DNA of 46,572 nucleotides, taken from positions 1 to 46,572 of the forward strand of contig CAMTKF010000017.1 in assembly GCA_947072905.1 (NCBI GenBank). Direction: 5' to 3'. Under the pieces are notes generated by a model. The model searched no databases and had not been told where the DNA came from. It was given only the letters and a program-made list of their open reading frames with translations. The stretch is from an uncultured Bacteroidales bacterium. GTDB taxonomy: Bacteria; Bacteroidota; Bacteroidia; Bacteroidales; Muribaculaceae. Both the position numbers and the translations under genes were made by a program. This document shows, piece by piece, positions 17,941-26,274 of this stretch (position 1 is its first letter; every line of letters starts with the position of its first letter).

Positions 17941-19325
17941 TTCAGAAGCGGCGCTATCAATATTGCCGAAATCATCACGGGGGCTATGTAGCGTATGATA
18001 AAGAGTATGACTCCGGTAAGCAGCGATCGGACCGTACCGTTGTTCGTCAGTTCCTTATGCAGTAAACCTTTGGGCGCGAACCATCCTAAATACACGCAGA
18101 TCGCTATTGAGCCTACCGGCAGCAGTATGTTTGTTGCGAAATTGTCGAGGAAGTCGAAAATTGTCATCCCGAACAACTTGACATCGCTCAATGAGCTGAA
18201 CGACAGCGAGCATATCGAACTCAGCAGAAGCAGAGGTGTAAGGGTTAACACGCATGCCTTGGCACGGCTGAGCTTGAAGCGGTCGCTCAAAAAAGCTATG
18301 GTAACTTCCATGATTGACACCGTGGACGTGAGGGCGGCCATGAAAAGCAGTGCGAAGAACAGTATCGACCACAGGCGTGTGCCGGGCAGGCAGGCAAACA
18401 CCTCAGGCAGTGTCTGAAACACCAGTGTGGCGCCCACCAACGAGTGGTCTGTAAGCCCATACGTTGCCACTGCCGGAAATATCACGAATCCCATAAGCAC
18501 TGCCACCACCAGGCTCATCATTGCCACGATGACCGATGTAAATGTAAGGCGTGTATTGGCCGGATAATATGAGGCGTACGTAATGAGCGTGCCCATGCCA
18601 AGACTCAATGAGAAGAATGTCTGACCCATGGCATTGATCACGGTCATGGCGTTGATTTTGGAGAAATCCGGCTTCAGGAACCATTCAAGTCCGGCCGATG
18701 CGCCGGGCAGTGTCAGCGTGAGACAACACAGCACTATCAATACCACAAAAAGCAGTGGCATAAGGATGTTTGAAAGCCTTTCGATGCCTTTCTGCACCCC
18801 ACCTGTCAGCACGGCTATGTTGATCAGTATGACGAGCCATGTGAATATTATAGGCGGCCATGGCGTGGAGATGTATTGATGCATCTTATCGGCAAAAAAT
18901 ATATCGGCATTGGTAAAGTCGCCTCCGGCAGCCACTTGTACCATTCCGTCATACAAATCTCCTGTCACAGAATTAAACAGGTACTCGAATGTCCAGCCTG
19001 TCACCACCATATAGAAACAGCCTATGGTGTACGATGCCAATATACCCAAAGCGCCTATGAGCCACCATTTGCCGCGCGGCGAAAGCTTATTGAACACGCC
19101 GAAGGCGTCGCTGCGGCCGGCTCGCCCGAGCGAAAACTCGGCAAGCATCACCGGCACACCTAACAGAAATACACAGGCTACATAAAGCAGCAGAAATGCA
19201 GCGCCGCCGTTGGCCTGAGCCTCAGCCGGGAAACGCCAAATATTGCCAAGGCCTACGGCTGAGCCTACCGTGGCCACTACCAGTCCTAACCTTGAGCTGA
19301 ACTGTTTGTTATCGTTTGAAGACAT
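17937..19325 (-). CDS. NSS-family sodium-dependent transporter
   Basis: A 462-residue integral membrane protein of the neurotransmitter:sodium symporter family with about 11-12 TM helices. The N-terminal signature (ATVGSAVGLGNIWRFP) contains the TM1 unwound region that binds Na+ and substrate, followed by NGGAAFLLLY and the EFSLGRAGRSD loop. Bacterial members carry amino acids such as Trp, Leu, Met or Ala; the substrate here cannot be told. It lies 8 nt downstream of miaB and overlaps the small TM gene by 4 nt, so the three genes appear to form one operon. Confidence 0.93.
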   Translation of the reverse strand: MSSNDNKQFSSRLGLVVATVGSAVGLGNIWRFPAEAQANGGAAFLLLYVACVFLLGVPVMLAEFSLGRAGRSDAFGVFNKLSPRGKWWLIGALGILASYTIGCFYMVVTGWTFEYLFNSVTGDLYDGMVQVAAGGDFTNADIFFADKMHQYISTPWPPIIFTWLVILINIAVLTGGVQKGIERLSNILMPLLFVVLIVLCCLTLTLPGASAGLEWFLKPDFSKINAMTVINAMGQTFFSLSLGMGTLITYASYYPANTRLTFTSVIVAMMSLVVAVLMGFVIFPAVATYGLTDHSLVGATLVFQTLPEVFACLPGTRLWSILFFALLFMAALTSTVSIMEVTIAFLSDRFKLSRAKACVLTLTPLLLLSSICSLSFSSLSDVKLFGMTIFDFLDNFATNILLPVGSIAICVYLGWFAPKGLLHKELTNNGTVRSLLTGVILFIIRYIAPVMISAILIAPLLK

Positions 19326-19333
19326 AGCCTTTG

Positions 19334-20704
19334 TTATGCCTCCTCGCAGATCAATGTTGCAGAGGTGGCATCCTTTACCTTAACCCTTACAGTCTGTCCC
19401 ACGGCATGTTTGCCGCGTGGCAGCACACATGCTTTGTTGCCCTCGGTGCGGCCCACGAGCTGATCGGTACTGCGTTTTGAGAATCCTTCTACCAGCACAT
19501 CAAACTCCTTGCCTATATCGTTGCGGTTTGACTGCAGCGACAGTTCATTCTGCAAGGCTATCATGCGGTTGAGTCGATCAATCTTCACATCCTCGGGCAC
19601 ATTGTCGGGCATGGTGCGCGAGGCCAGAGTGCCGGGACGCTCGGAGTATTTGAACATGAATGCCGAGTCAAAGCCCACCTCGCGCATCAGGGCGAGAGTC
19701 TCTTCAAAATCGGCCTCGGTTTCATCATGAAATCCGGTAAACATATCGGTAGTGACAGTACACTCGGGCATGGCCTTGCGAATGGCAGCCACACGTTCAA
19801 GATACCACTCGCGGGTATATTTGCGGTTCATGGCCTGCAGCACCTTGTTTGAGCCGCTCTGCACCGGCAGATGTATGTGTTTGCACAAATTCTTGCGCGA
19901 GGCCATCACCTCGATCACGCGGTCGCTGAGGTCCTTGGGGTGCGAGGTTGTGAACCTCACTCGCATATCGGGCACCAGGTCGGCCACTGCGGTGAGCAAT
20001 CCGGCAAAGTCGGTGGTGTTGCCGTCACCGTCGGTATAGCAATAAGAGTTGACATTCTGACCCAGCAGAGTCACCTCCTTGAAGCCCCTGTCGTGCAGGT
20101 CGGCCACCTCGCGCAGAATGCTCTGCAGCTCACGGCTGCGCTCGCGTCCGCGGGTATAGGGTACTATGCAGTAAGAGCAGAAATTATTGCATCCGCGCAT
20201 TATGCTCACAAATCCGCTCACACGGTTGGCTCCAAGACGTTTGGGCACCACATCGCGGTAAGTCTCGGTGGTACTCAGCTCCACGTTAATGGCCTTCTGT
20301 CCGGCCTCGGCGGCGGCAAACAGCGCAGGCAGGTCGAGATACGAGTCAGGGCCGGCCACCACATCCACGCCGTGCTTCTCTATGAGAGTATCGCGCACAC
20401 GCTCGGCCATGCAGCCTATCACACCCACAATCAGCTTTTTACCGCTCTTCTTGCGGCGGAGCGATGCAAGATACTGAAGGCGCGACACTATCTTCTGCTC
20501 GGCATTGTCGCGTATAGAGCAAGTATTTAATAAAATAGCATCGGCATCGGCAATATCCTCGGCGGTTTCGTAGCCGGCCATACCCAAGATAGAGGCAACG
20601 ACTTCAGAGTCGGCCACATTCATCTGGCATCCATAGGTCTCGATAAAGAGGCGGGAGGCCTTATCAGCAGTATTTTCGCTGATTTTTATATTAGATTGAG
20701 ACAT
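19334..20704 (-). CDS. miaB: tRNA-2-methylthio-N6-dimethylallyladenosine synthase
   Basis: A 456-residue radical-SAM methylthiotransferase that converts i6A37 to ms2i6A37 in tRNAs reading UNN codons. The N-terminal UPF0004 cluster uses Cys26, Cys62 and Cys98 (YGCQMN, NTCSIR, IGCMAE). The radical-SAM cluster is Cys172-x3-Cys176-x2-Cys179 in RGCNNFCSYC, and a TRAM domain closes the protein. I chose the start at 20704 because it gives the normal family length and follows the promoter; the longer open frame to 20875 would run into the divergent gene. It is the first gene of the leftward operon with the NSS symporter. Confidence 0.96.
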   Translation of the reverse strand: MSQSNIKISENTADKASRLFIETYGCQMNVADSEVVASILGMAGYETAEDIADADAILLNTCSIRDNAEQKIVSRLQYLASLRRKKSGKKLIVGVIGCMAERVRDTLIEKHGVDVVAGPDSYLDLPALFAAAEAGQKAINVELSTTETYRDVVPKRLGANRVSGFVSIMRGCNNFCSYCIVPYTRGRERSRELQSILREVADLHDRGFKEVTLLGQNVNSYCYTDGDGNTTDFAGLLTAVADLVPDMRVRFTTSHPKDLSDRVIEVMASRKNLCKHIHLPVQSGSNKVLQAMNRKYTREWYLERVAAIRKAMPECTVTTDMFTGFHDETEADFEETLALMREVGFDSAFMFKYSERPGTLASRTMPDNVPEDVKIDRLNRMIALQNELSLQSNRNDIGKEFDVLVEGFSKRSTDQLVGRTEGNKACVLPRGKHAVGQTVRVKVKDATSATLICEEA

Positions 20705-20717
20705 TTTCTGAAAATAA

Positions 20718-20749
20718 TTTGTGCTTTTGCACTTTAATATATAAATTTG
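20718..20749 (+). promoter_or_regulatory. Full -33/-7 promoter for the 145-residue protein gene
   Basis: TTTG at 20718-20721 and TAAATTTG at 20742-20749 are separated by exactly 20 nt, the canonical Bacteroidetes arrangement. The start codon at 20769 is 19 nt past the -7 box. Confidence 0.7.
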
Positions 20750-20751
20750 TG

Positions 20752-20759
20752 CAAAATTA
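20752..20759 (-). promoter_or_regulatory. miaB: -7 element for the miaB operon
   Basis: CAAAATTA on the plus strand reads TAATTTTG on the minus strand, a TAnnTTTG match, 47 nt upstream of the miaB ATG. It lies back to back with the plus-strand -7 box, only 2 nt away. No -33 TTTG is seen at normal spacing. Confidence 0.5.
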
Positions 20760-20768
20760 CGAAAAAAA

Positions 20769-21206
20769 GTGGACTTACGGGAAATATTAACTGATTTTCT
20801 ACCTTTATTGCTCATAGTGGCATTCGGGTTGTGGCCGGCTTTCAAAAAGAAATTGAAGAAAGAGTCGGAATCCATCGCGTCGGAAAAGCGCGATGAAGAC
20901 CCATTTGCTTTTTTCGATAATTTTCCTGATTTTCATCAACCTGACTTTCCCATACCTGCGCCTCCCGAGCCCGAGCTGCCGCCGGTATTCACACAAAAAC
21001 GTCAGACCAACAAAAACAAAACCGTATCACCCAATAAAAACAAAAAGAAAAAACAACCTCAACCCAAACTACCCGACGAAGGTATAAGAGCCATACCTGT
21101 ATCTGAAGCCATGAAGCCGATTGAAGACAAGCCCCGTGCCACCGGTGCCCGCAGAGAACTGCGCAAAGCTCTTGTACTGGGAGAAATACTTAAACGTAAA
21201 TATTAA
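20769..21206 (+). CDS. Small membrane-anchored protein of unknown function
   Basis: A 145-residue protein with a GTG start (no usable ATG nearby, and the promoter position fits). One N-terminal hydrophobic helix (LTDFLPLLLIVAFGLWPAF, about residues 7-25) is followed by a Lys/Glu-rich stretch, then a Pro-rich, Lys/Asn-rich tail that is probably disordered, and a short conserved-looking C-terminal helix (ARRELRKALVLGEIL). I recognise no family. It has a canonical promoter divergent from miaB, and the CoA-transferase gene begins 37 nt downstream with no obvious promoter of its own, so the two may be co-transcribed. Confidence 0.75.
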   Translation: MDLREILTDFLPLLLIVAFGLWPAFKKKLKKESESIASEKRDEDPFAFFDNFPDFHQPDFPIPAPPEPELPPVFTQKRQTNKNKTVSPNKNKKKKQPQPKLPDEGIRAIPVSEAMKPIEDKPRATGARRELRKALVLGEILKRKY

Positions 21207-21243
21207 CTGAAAAACTGAAATTTAATCAACCATATCACTCAAG

Positions 21244-22737
21244 ATGGCATACAACTTTATCTCAGCTCAAGAAGCTGCTGAAATGATCAAGAACGGCGAT
21301 ACCATCGGTATGTCCGGCTTCACCGCTCCCGGCGCGCCCAAGTTAATATCAGAAGAAATCGCACGTAAGGCAGAGAGAGAACATGCCGAAGGCCGTCCCT
21401 TCAAGATCAACGTCTTCACCGGCGCATCTACCTCCGACCACCTCGACGGCGTTCTGGCTCGTGCCAACGCTATCAACATGCGTGCGCCCTATCAGAATCT
21501 TCCTGACCTGCGCAAACGTATCAACGCTCACGATGTTCACTACTTCGACCGTCATCTTTCTGAAATGGCTCAGGAATGCCGCTACGGTTTCTACGGCAAA
21601 TTTGACTACGCCATTATCGAAGCTGCCGACATCACCCCCGAGGGCGACATCATACTCGGTTGCGGCGTGGGCAACGTGGCTACATACGCCCACATGGCCG
21701 ACAAGATTTTCATCGAACTCAACGCCAAGCTGCCCCACTCGCTCCTTGGCATGCACGACATATACACCCCCGCCGATCCCCCTTACCGCAAGGAAATCGC
21801 CATTTTCAAGCCCAGCGACCGCATCGGCTCGCCCGTGCTCAAGGTTGACCCCGCCAAGGTGGTCGGAATCGTCAGAACCGACTCTTACGACTGCGTGAAA
21901 CCCTTCACCGAACCCGACGAACTTTCAAAGAAAATCGGATCGAATGTAGTACGCTTCCTCATCGAAGAATATCACCGCGGCGGCATTCCCAAGGAATTCC
22001 TGCCCCTGCAGAGCGGTGTGGGCAACGTTGCCAACGCCGTGCTCTACGACCTGGGCGAAAGCACCGTGCTGCCCAAGTTCCAGATGTACACCGAAGTTAT
22101 CCAGGATGCCGTGTTCGAGCTGCTCAAAAAGGGCAAATGCACATTCGCATCTACCTGCTCGATGACTTTCTCCGACAAGGTCGAGGAAGAACTCTTTGCC
22201 AACATCGACTACTTCCACGACAAGATCGTTATGCGTCCGGCCGAAATCTCAAACAACCCCGAAGTTATCCGCCGCCTTGGTGTAATAGCAATGAACACCG
22301 CCCTCGAGGCCGACATCTTCGGCGCCGTCAACTCTACCCACGTGCTCGGCACAAAGATGATGAACGGTATCGGCGGCTCGGGCGACTTCACCCGCAACGC
22401 CTACATCTCCATCTTCTCTTGCCCCTCTACCACCAAGGGCGGCATGATCTCAAACATCGTGCCCATGGTAGCCCACGCCGACCACTCAGAGCACTCGGTT
22501 GACATCCTTGTTACCGACCAGGGTATAGCCGACCTGCGCCACCTCGACCCGCTGCAGCGCGCATACGAGATCATCAACAACTGCGCTCATCCCGACTACC
22601 GTCCCCTGCTGCTCGACTATCTCAAGCTCGGCAAGGGCGGACAGACACCCCACTCGCTTCAGGCTGCATTCGCATTCCACGTAGCCTTCAACGAAACCGG
22701 CGACATGCGCAATGCCGATTTCTCTAAATTCTGCTGA
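21244..22737 (+). CDS. Class I acetyl-CoA hydrolase/succinate CoA-transferase
   Basis: A 497-residue cytoplasmic CoA-transferase of the AarC/Cat1 type. The catalytic Glu is most likely Glu284 in MYTEVIQDAV, and the CoA-binding GGSGDF loop is near residue 377. Family members move CoA between succinate and acetate or propionate. In Bacteroidales this fits the last step of propionate or acetate formation from succinyl- or propionyl-CoA, but the acyl specificity is inferred. A strong bidirectional terminator follows within 25 nt. Confidence 0.93.
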   Translation: MAYNFISAQEAAEMIKNGDTIGMSGFTAPGAPKLISEEIARKAEREHAEGRPFKINVFTGASTSDHLDGVLARANAINMRAPYQNLPDLRKRINAHDVHYFDRHLSEMAQECRYGFYGKFDYAIIEAADITPEGDIILGCGVGNVATYAHMADKIFIELNAKLPHSLLGMHDIYTPADPPYRKEIAIFKPSDRIGSPVLKVDPAKVVGIVRTDSYDCVKPFTEPDELSKKIGSNVVRFLIEEYHRGGIPKEFLPLQSGVGNVANAVLYDLGESTVLPKFQMYTEVIQDAVFELLKKGKCTFASTCSMTFSDKVEEELFANIDYFHDKIVMRPAEISNNPEVIRRLGVIAMNTALEADIFGAVNSTHVLGTKMMNGIGGSGDFTRNAYISIFSCPSTTKGGMISNIVPMVAHADHSEHSVDILVTDQGIADLRHLDPLQRAYEIINNCAHPDYRPLLLDYLKLGKGGQTPHSLQAAFAFHVAFNETGDMRNADFSKFC

Positions 22738-22760
22738 TAAACAATTAAATACCTCAATAT

Positions 22761-22789
22761 AAAAAGCCCGGCGACAAACCGGGCTTTTT
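22761..22789. terminator. Bidirectional intrinsic terminator
   Basis: AAAAAGCCCGG (22761-22771) and CCGGGCTTTTT (22779-22789) form a perfect 11-bp stem around a 7-nt loop with T-runs in both directions. It serves the CoA-transferase on the plus strand and the DUF4831 operon on the minus strand. Confidence 0.93.
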
Positions 22790-22824
22790 CTGTATCTGAT
22801 TATTTAACCTATTCGTTCAGCAGC

Positions 22825-23922
22825 TTATTCGCGGTCGGCGGGGCCAAGCAGCAGTATGCCGCCGGTGGCGGGGTCGAGTCGCAACTGCGACGGCGCTTTC
22901 TTGTCGGTGAACAAGCCGGGGTCAAGACCGAAGGTAACACCGAGCTGCGCCAGGGTGACGTTGGCCGATGCTATTTCCTTGCCTTCATAATTTATGACAA
23001 CCTTGGCTGTACCGGGAATCTGATATGCAAATCCGCCCTTGGGGAAACGCTTGGTTTCGCCTTTTTCGTTCACGGGCAGTTTGCCGGCCTCAATCACCTC
23101 TACATCCACTGTCAAAGGCTCGCCGGCGAGATTGTCGGCATCTATCACACCCTCAAAAGGCGATATACGTGCTATTACTTTGCCGTCGAGACCTATAGAA
23201 TCGGGTACGATGGTGATGGTACGCACTGTGGTCCAGCTCTGTTCAGTGCCGGCAAACATAGCTGTGAGGGCTTCTTCCTGCCGTGCCAGATTGTCGAGCA
23301 CCAGCTTCATGGCCTGTCCGTCGGCCGGGGGATTGTCGGCCTGGCCCGAAAGCAGCTCCGAGCGCATGTCGCGCAATTCGAAGATACGGTCGGCGGCGAG
23401 CTTGGCTCTTTTGGATATAGACGACGAGCTTATCATCTCCTGGGTCATGGCCTGACGGGCAAATTCAGTTTCAAGAATCGAGGGCTGCATGGCCTGAGCT
23501 GCGGGCAGTTCGGGATTTTTAGATTCCTCTACGGTTTCAGTATTTACGGCCATGGGGATGTCGTTTCCATCGAGTATCACAAAAGGTGTCGAACCCGATT
23601 TGAACTGTACCAGCCAGCGGTTGTCGGGATTGGCCACACCGCGTGTGTTTATGTTCACAGAGCCAATCTCAACGGTAGTCGATGGTTTGGTTATTGCATC
23701 GTTTATAGCCAGATGACGGCGGGCGTAGTTGTAGAATTCGCCGGGCACACGCTTGGTGTGTACCGTCTGTATTGTAATTTCCACGGCGGTGTTTGGTAAT
23801 GAATATACCAAGCCGTATTCATTAGCTTTGGAAGCTGTGAATTTCTGGGTATTTTGCCCCATGGCGGTGAAGCCGACAGTCGTCATTGAGGCGATGACAA
23901 GAGCGAGACCAATATTTTTCAT
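22825..23922 (-). CDS. DUF4831-family secreted protein
   Basis: A 365-residue protein with a signal peptide (MKNIGLALVIASMTTVGFTAMGQ) and the Bacteroidetes-specific DUF4831 fold, recognised from the N-terminal YGLVYSLPNTAVEI and PGEFYNYARRHL segments. It is predicted periplasmic and of unknown function. The gene begins 11 nt after the stop of the NAD(P)HX repair gene and so is probably the second cistron of that transcript. The pairing of a periplasmic protein with a cytosolic metabolite-repair enzyme is unexplained. Confidence 0.85.
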   Translation of the reverse strand: MKNIGLALVIASMTTVGFTAMGQNTQKFTASKANEYGLVYSLPNTAVEITIQTVHTKRVPGEFYNYARRHLAINDAITKPSTTVEIGSVNINTRGVANPDNRWLVQFKSGSTPFVILDGNDIPMAVNTETVEESKNPELPAAQAMQPSILETEFARQAMTQEMISSSSISKRAKLAADRIFELRDMRSELLSGQADNPPADGQAMKLVLDNLARQEEALTAMFAGTEQSWTTVRTITIVPDSIGLDGKVIARISPFEGVIDADNLAGEPLTVDVEVIEAGKLPVNEKGETKRFPKGGFAYQIPGTAKVVINYEGKEIASANVTLAQLGVTFGLDPGLFTDKKAPSQLRLDPATGGILLLGPADRE

Positions 23923-23933
23923 ATATTATTTAA

Positions 23934-25469
23934 CTAATCATTAATAAACAAGCGCTTGAACGCAGCCCCTATGCAGTCGGCCACGTCGGTGGCGGTGACG
24001 CTGTATACGCCATGCTTTTCGGCCGCAATTTCTCCGGCAAGGCCGTGGATATACGGCCCCACGATAGCTGCAAACTCGGTGCGCATGCCCTGTGCGAGCA
24101 AGGCCGCGATAAGCCCGGTGAGTACATCGCCGCTGCCCCCGGTGGCCAGCGCAGGACTGCCCGTAGGATTGAAATAAACCTTGCCGTCGGGACGCACGAT
24201 GGCTGTGAATCGTCCCTTAAGTATTATGATGATATGGCGCTGATGTGCTACTTCTACAGCCTTGAGCAAGCGGGCGTATGATGAGGGCTGGCGGCCGAAG
24301 AGACGGTCGAACTCGCCGGCATGCGGTGTGAGTATGCTCATCACGGGCACGTGGTCGAGCATGGCCGGTCGTATCGACATGCAGTTGAGCGCATCGGCGT
24401 CGAGCACCAACGGACGCGAGTTGGCATTGGCAATCCTGAGGAATGAGTGCAGGGCTTCGATAGTGGCGTCGGCTGTGCCTATGCCGGGACCTATGGCCAC
24501 CGCCTTGTAATCGCGTGTAAGTTCAATCTCGCTTATAGCCAGGTCGCCGCGGTCGCATTCAAACATGGCGCAGGGTACCGAGGTCTGCATCACATAGAAT
24601 CCGCATCGTGGCGCATGTACGGTAACCTTGCCGGCTCCACCTCTCAGTGCGCCCATGGCACATAGCTGTGCGGCCCCGAGCATACCGTAGCTGCCGGCAA
24701 ATATCATGGCATTGCCACAGTCGGCCTTGGATGCAAACGGGTCGCGCGGCTGCACCAACTGGCGTATATCGCTTTTCTCTATAAGGCGGTATCGCCACGG
24801 AGCGCGTTCGAGTGCCGTGGCGCTGTAGTCCACAGGTACAACCTTCCACTTGCCCAGCAGCTCAGAGTTTTCTTTCATGAAAAATGCCACACGCGGCATG
24901 CCGATGGCCAACGTTATGGAGGCGTGGATGATGTTGCGGTTGATAAGGCCGTCGACCGAGTCGACGAGCAGCCCCGAGGGCACATCAATCGACACCACAC
25001 GGGGCTTCATCTCGTTGATGTAGCGCACTATGCTCTGATAACCGCCCGATAGCGGTGTGGTGCGTTCGGTGCCGAATATACCGTCAATCACGGTAACATC
25101 GCCTATAAGGTCGGGCATTGAGAACTGCAGACCCGTGACCTCGGTGAGAGCGTCGTCGCCATACTCCTCGCGCATGCGGTCGCGGGCGGCCACACACTCG
25201 GCAGTGGCGCGGTTGCCGTTGATGTTAAACAGATAAATTTCGGTATGGAAACCCTGAATGGCAAGGTGTCGCGCTGTAGCCAAAGCATAAGCGCCGTTGA
25301 GGTCGGGGCCGGCAAACACCACCAGACGGTGGCCCGGTACGAGCGATGATATTATTTCAATAGCCAGCGATTCACCCACAAGTTCTATGAACTGACGGGC
25401 TGTTATACCCTGTTCCTTGAGCGTGAATCTGCGTATAGCTTCAATTTCTTCAGATGAGAATATTTTCAT
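23934..25469 (-). CDS. nnrDE: Bifunctional NAD(P)H-hydrate epimerase/dehydratase
   Basis: A 511-residue fusion of the two NAD(P)HX repair activities. Residues about 1-220 are the YjeF_N epimerase with the GPDLNGAYALATARHL block. Residues about 235-505 are the ribokinase-like ADP-dependent dehydratase with LTPHAGEF, ILKGRFT and ATGGSGDVLTG (about 440-450). The protein repairs hydrated NADH and NADPH in the cytosol. Fused forms are common in bacteria (E. coli YjeF). A -7 element lies about 60 nt upstream, in the long gap before ruvX. Confidence 0.95.
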   Translation of the reverse strand: MKIFSSEEIEAIRRFTLKEQGITARQFIELVGESLAIEIISSLVPGHRLVVFAGPDLNGAYALATARHLAIQGFHTEIYLFNINGNRATAECVAARDRMREEYGDDALTEVTGLQFSMPDLIGDVTVIDGIFGTERTTPLSGGYQSIVRYINEMKPRVVSIDVPSGLLVDSVDGLINRNIIHASITLAIGMPRVAFFMKENSELLGKWKVVPVDYSATALERAPWRYRLIEKSDIRQLVQPRDPFASKADCGNAMIFAGSYGMLGAAQLCAMGALRGGAGKVTVHAPRCGFYVMQTSVPCAMFECDRGDLAISEIELTRDYKAVAIGPGIGTADATIEALHSFLRIANANSRPLVLDADALNCMSIRPAMLDHVPVMSILTPHAGEFDRLFGRQPSSYARLLKAVEVAHQRHIIIILKGRFTAIVRPDGKVYFNPTGSPALATGGSGDVLTGLIAALLAQGMRTEFAAIVGPYIHGLAGEIAAEKHGVYSVTATDVADCIGAAFKRLFIND

Positions 25470-25529
25470 TGCCGATAATTATAAAGCAAATGTTCTTATA
25501 AGATATTGTATTAAAACAATCTTAAACTG

Positions 25530-25537
25530 CAAAGTTA
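25530..25537 (-). promoter_or_regulatory. -7 element for the nnrDE-DUF4831 operon
   Basis: CAAAGTTA on the plus strand reads TAACTTTG on the minus strand, a perfect TAnnTTTG, 60 nt upstream of the nnrDE ATG. No clear -33 box. Confidence 0.55.
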
Positions 25538-25693
25538 GCATTTTTCCGCCAATTATAGCGAGTTATTGAGCGTAAAAAGCTTGACAATGTTAGTAAATGT
25601 GAAAATACATTTTCAAAAATCTCCTATTTGTTAATCTGTGTTAATTGCAAGCATTTTTTCTTGCATTTACTATGTTGTATAACATAAAAGCAT

Positions 25694-25701
25694 TAACTTT
25701 G
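25694..25701 (+). promoter_or_regulatory. -7 element of the candidate small RNA
   Basis: TAACTTTG matches TAnnTTTG perfectly. It is followed only 38 nt later by an intrinsic terminator stem, so it drives a very short transcript. A weak GTTG lies upstream at 25674-25677. Confidence 0.5.
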
Positions 25702-25707
25702 CATCAG

Positions 25708-25770
25708 TTTTTCATGGTATTAGATTTAAGGTAAGAAGATTATTCGTCGTGATGACGGATAATTTTTTTT
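25708..25770 (+). ncRNA. Candidate ~65-nt small RNA or truncated leader
   Basis: The unit lies between a TAACTTTG promoter and a Rho-independent terminator, independent of the ruvX promoter downstream. It contains a six-codon open frame (MVLDLR, 25714-25734) ending just before the terminator stem, so it could be a leader-peptide or stand-alone RNA. I cannot name an RNA family. Boundaries are inferred from the promoter and the T-run. Confidence 0.4.
25739..25770 (+). terminator. Intrinsic terminator of the candidate small RNA
   Basis: ATTATTCGTC (25739-25748) pairs with GACGGATAAT (25754-25763) with one G-T wobble around a GTGAT loop, followed by eight T residues. It lies about 60 nt upstream of ruvX and does not follow any protein gene on this strand. 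Confidence 0.8.
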
Positions 25771-25811
25771 GTTTTTACACTTCAGGGGCTGATTAAGCAG
25801 AAAAATCTTTG

Positions 25812-25819
25812 TAACTTTG
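25812..25819 (+). promoter_or_regulatory. ruvX: -7 element for ruvX-def-ettA
   Basis: TAACTTTG is a perfect TAnnTTTG only 9 nt before the ruvX ATG, implying a nearly leaderless mRNA. No -33 TTTG at normal spacing. Confidence 0.6.
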
Positions 25820-25828
25820 CATATTATT

Positions 25829-26248
25829 ATGGGACGATTACTTTCTATAGACTTCGGGCGAAAACGTTGCGGCATAGCCGTAACCGACCCCCTGCGCATA
25901 GTTGCCAACGGGCTCACCACAGTGCCTACGTCTACACTCATCGACTTTGTAAAGCAATATATAGCCACCGAGGTCGTCGACCGCATAATAGTTGGATTGC
26001 CCACCACCATGCGCGGCGAGCCGTCTGAGTCGATGCGCTACCTCACTCCGGTCATCAACCGCCTTAAAAAAGAAATTGCGCCCATAGAGGTCACATTTTT
26101 CGACGAGCGTTTTACCTCGGCCATTGCCCACCGCGCCATGATAGACGGCGGAATGAAAAAGATGGACCGCCGCGACAAGGCAATAGTTGACGAAATCTCG
26201 GCCACAATACTCTTGAACGACTTCCTGCAAAGCCGTTTCAATATCTGA
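25829..26248 (+). CDS. ruvX: Holliday junction resolvase-like RuvX/YqgF
   Basis: A 139-residue RNase-H-fold nuclease. The N-terminal LLSIDFGRKRCGIAVTD strand with the metal-binding Asp, the central IIVGLPTTMRGEPS motif, and FFDERFTSAIAHR are all present. The family acts in pre-16S rRNA 5'-end maturation or Holliday-junction processing. I chose ATG 25829; an earlier TTG at 25817 falls inside the promoter -7 box and cannot be the start. Peptide deformylase follows 26 nt later. Confidence 0.93.
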   Translation: MGRLLSIDFGRKRCGIAVTDPLRIVANGLTTVPTSTLIDFVKQYIATEVVDRIIVGLPTTMRGEPSESMRYLTPVINRLKKEIAPIEVTFFDERFTSAIAHRAMIDGGMKKMDRRDKAIVDEISATILLNDFLQSRFNI

Positions 26249-26274
26249 TAAATCAAAATACTTCAAAATATATA

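Larger units (their letters stand above)
25470..25828. other. 359-nt regulatory intergenic region upstream of nnrDE and ruvX
   Basis: This gap holds a leftward promoter for nnrDE (25530-25537), a 6-bp hairpin TGCAAG/CTTGCA (25646-25665), a small palindrome ATGTT-GTAT-AACAT (25672-25685), a promoter-terminator unit (25694-25770), and the ruvX promoter (25812-25819). No protein gene longer than a few codons is supported. Confidence 0.7.
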
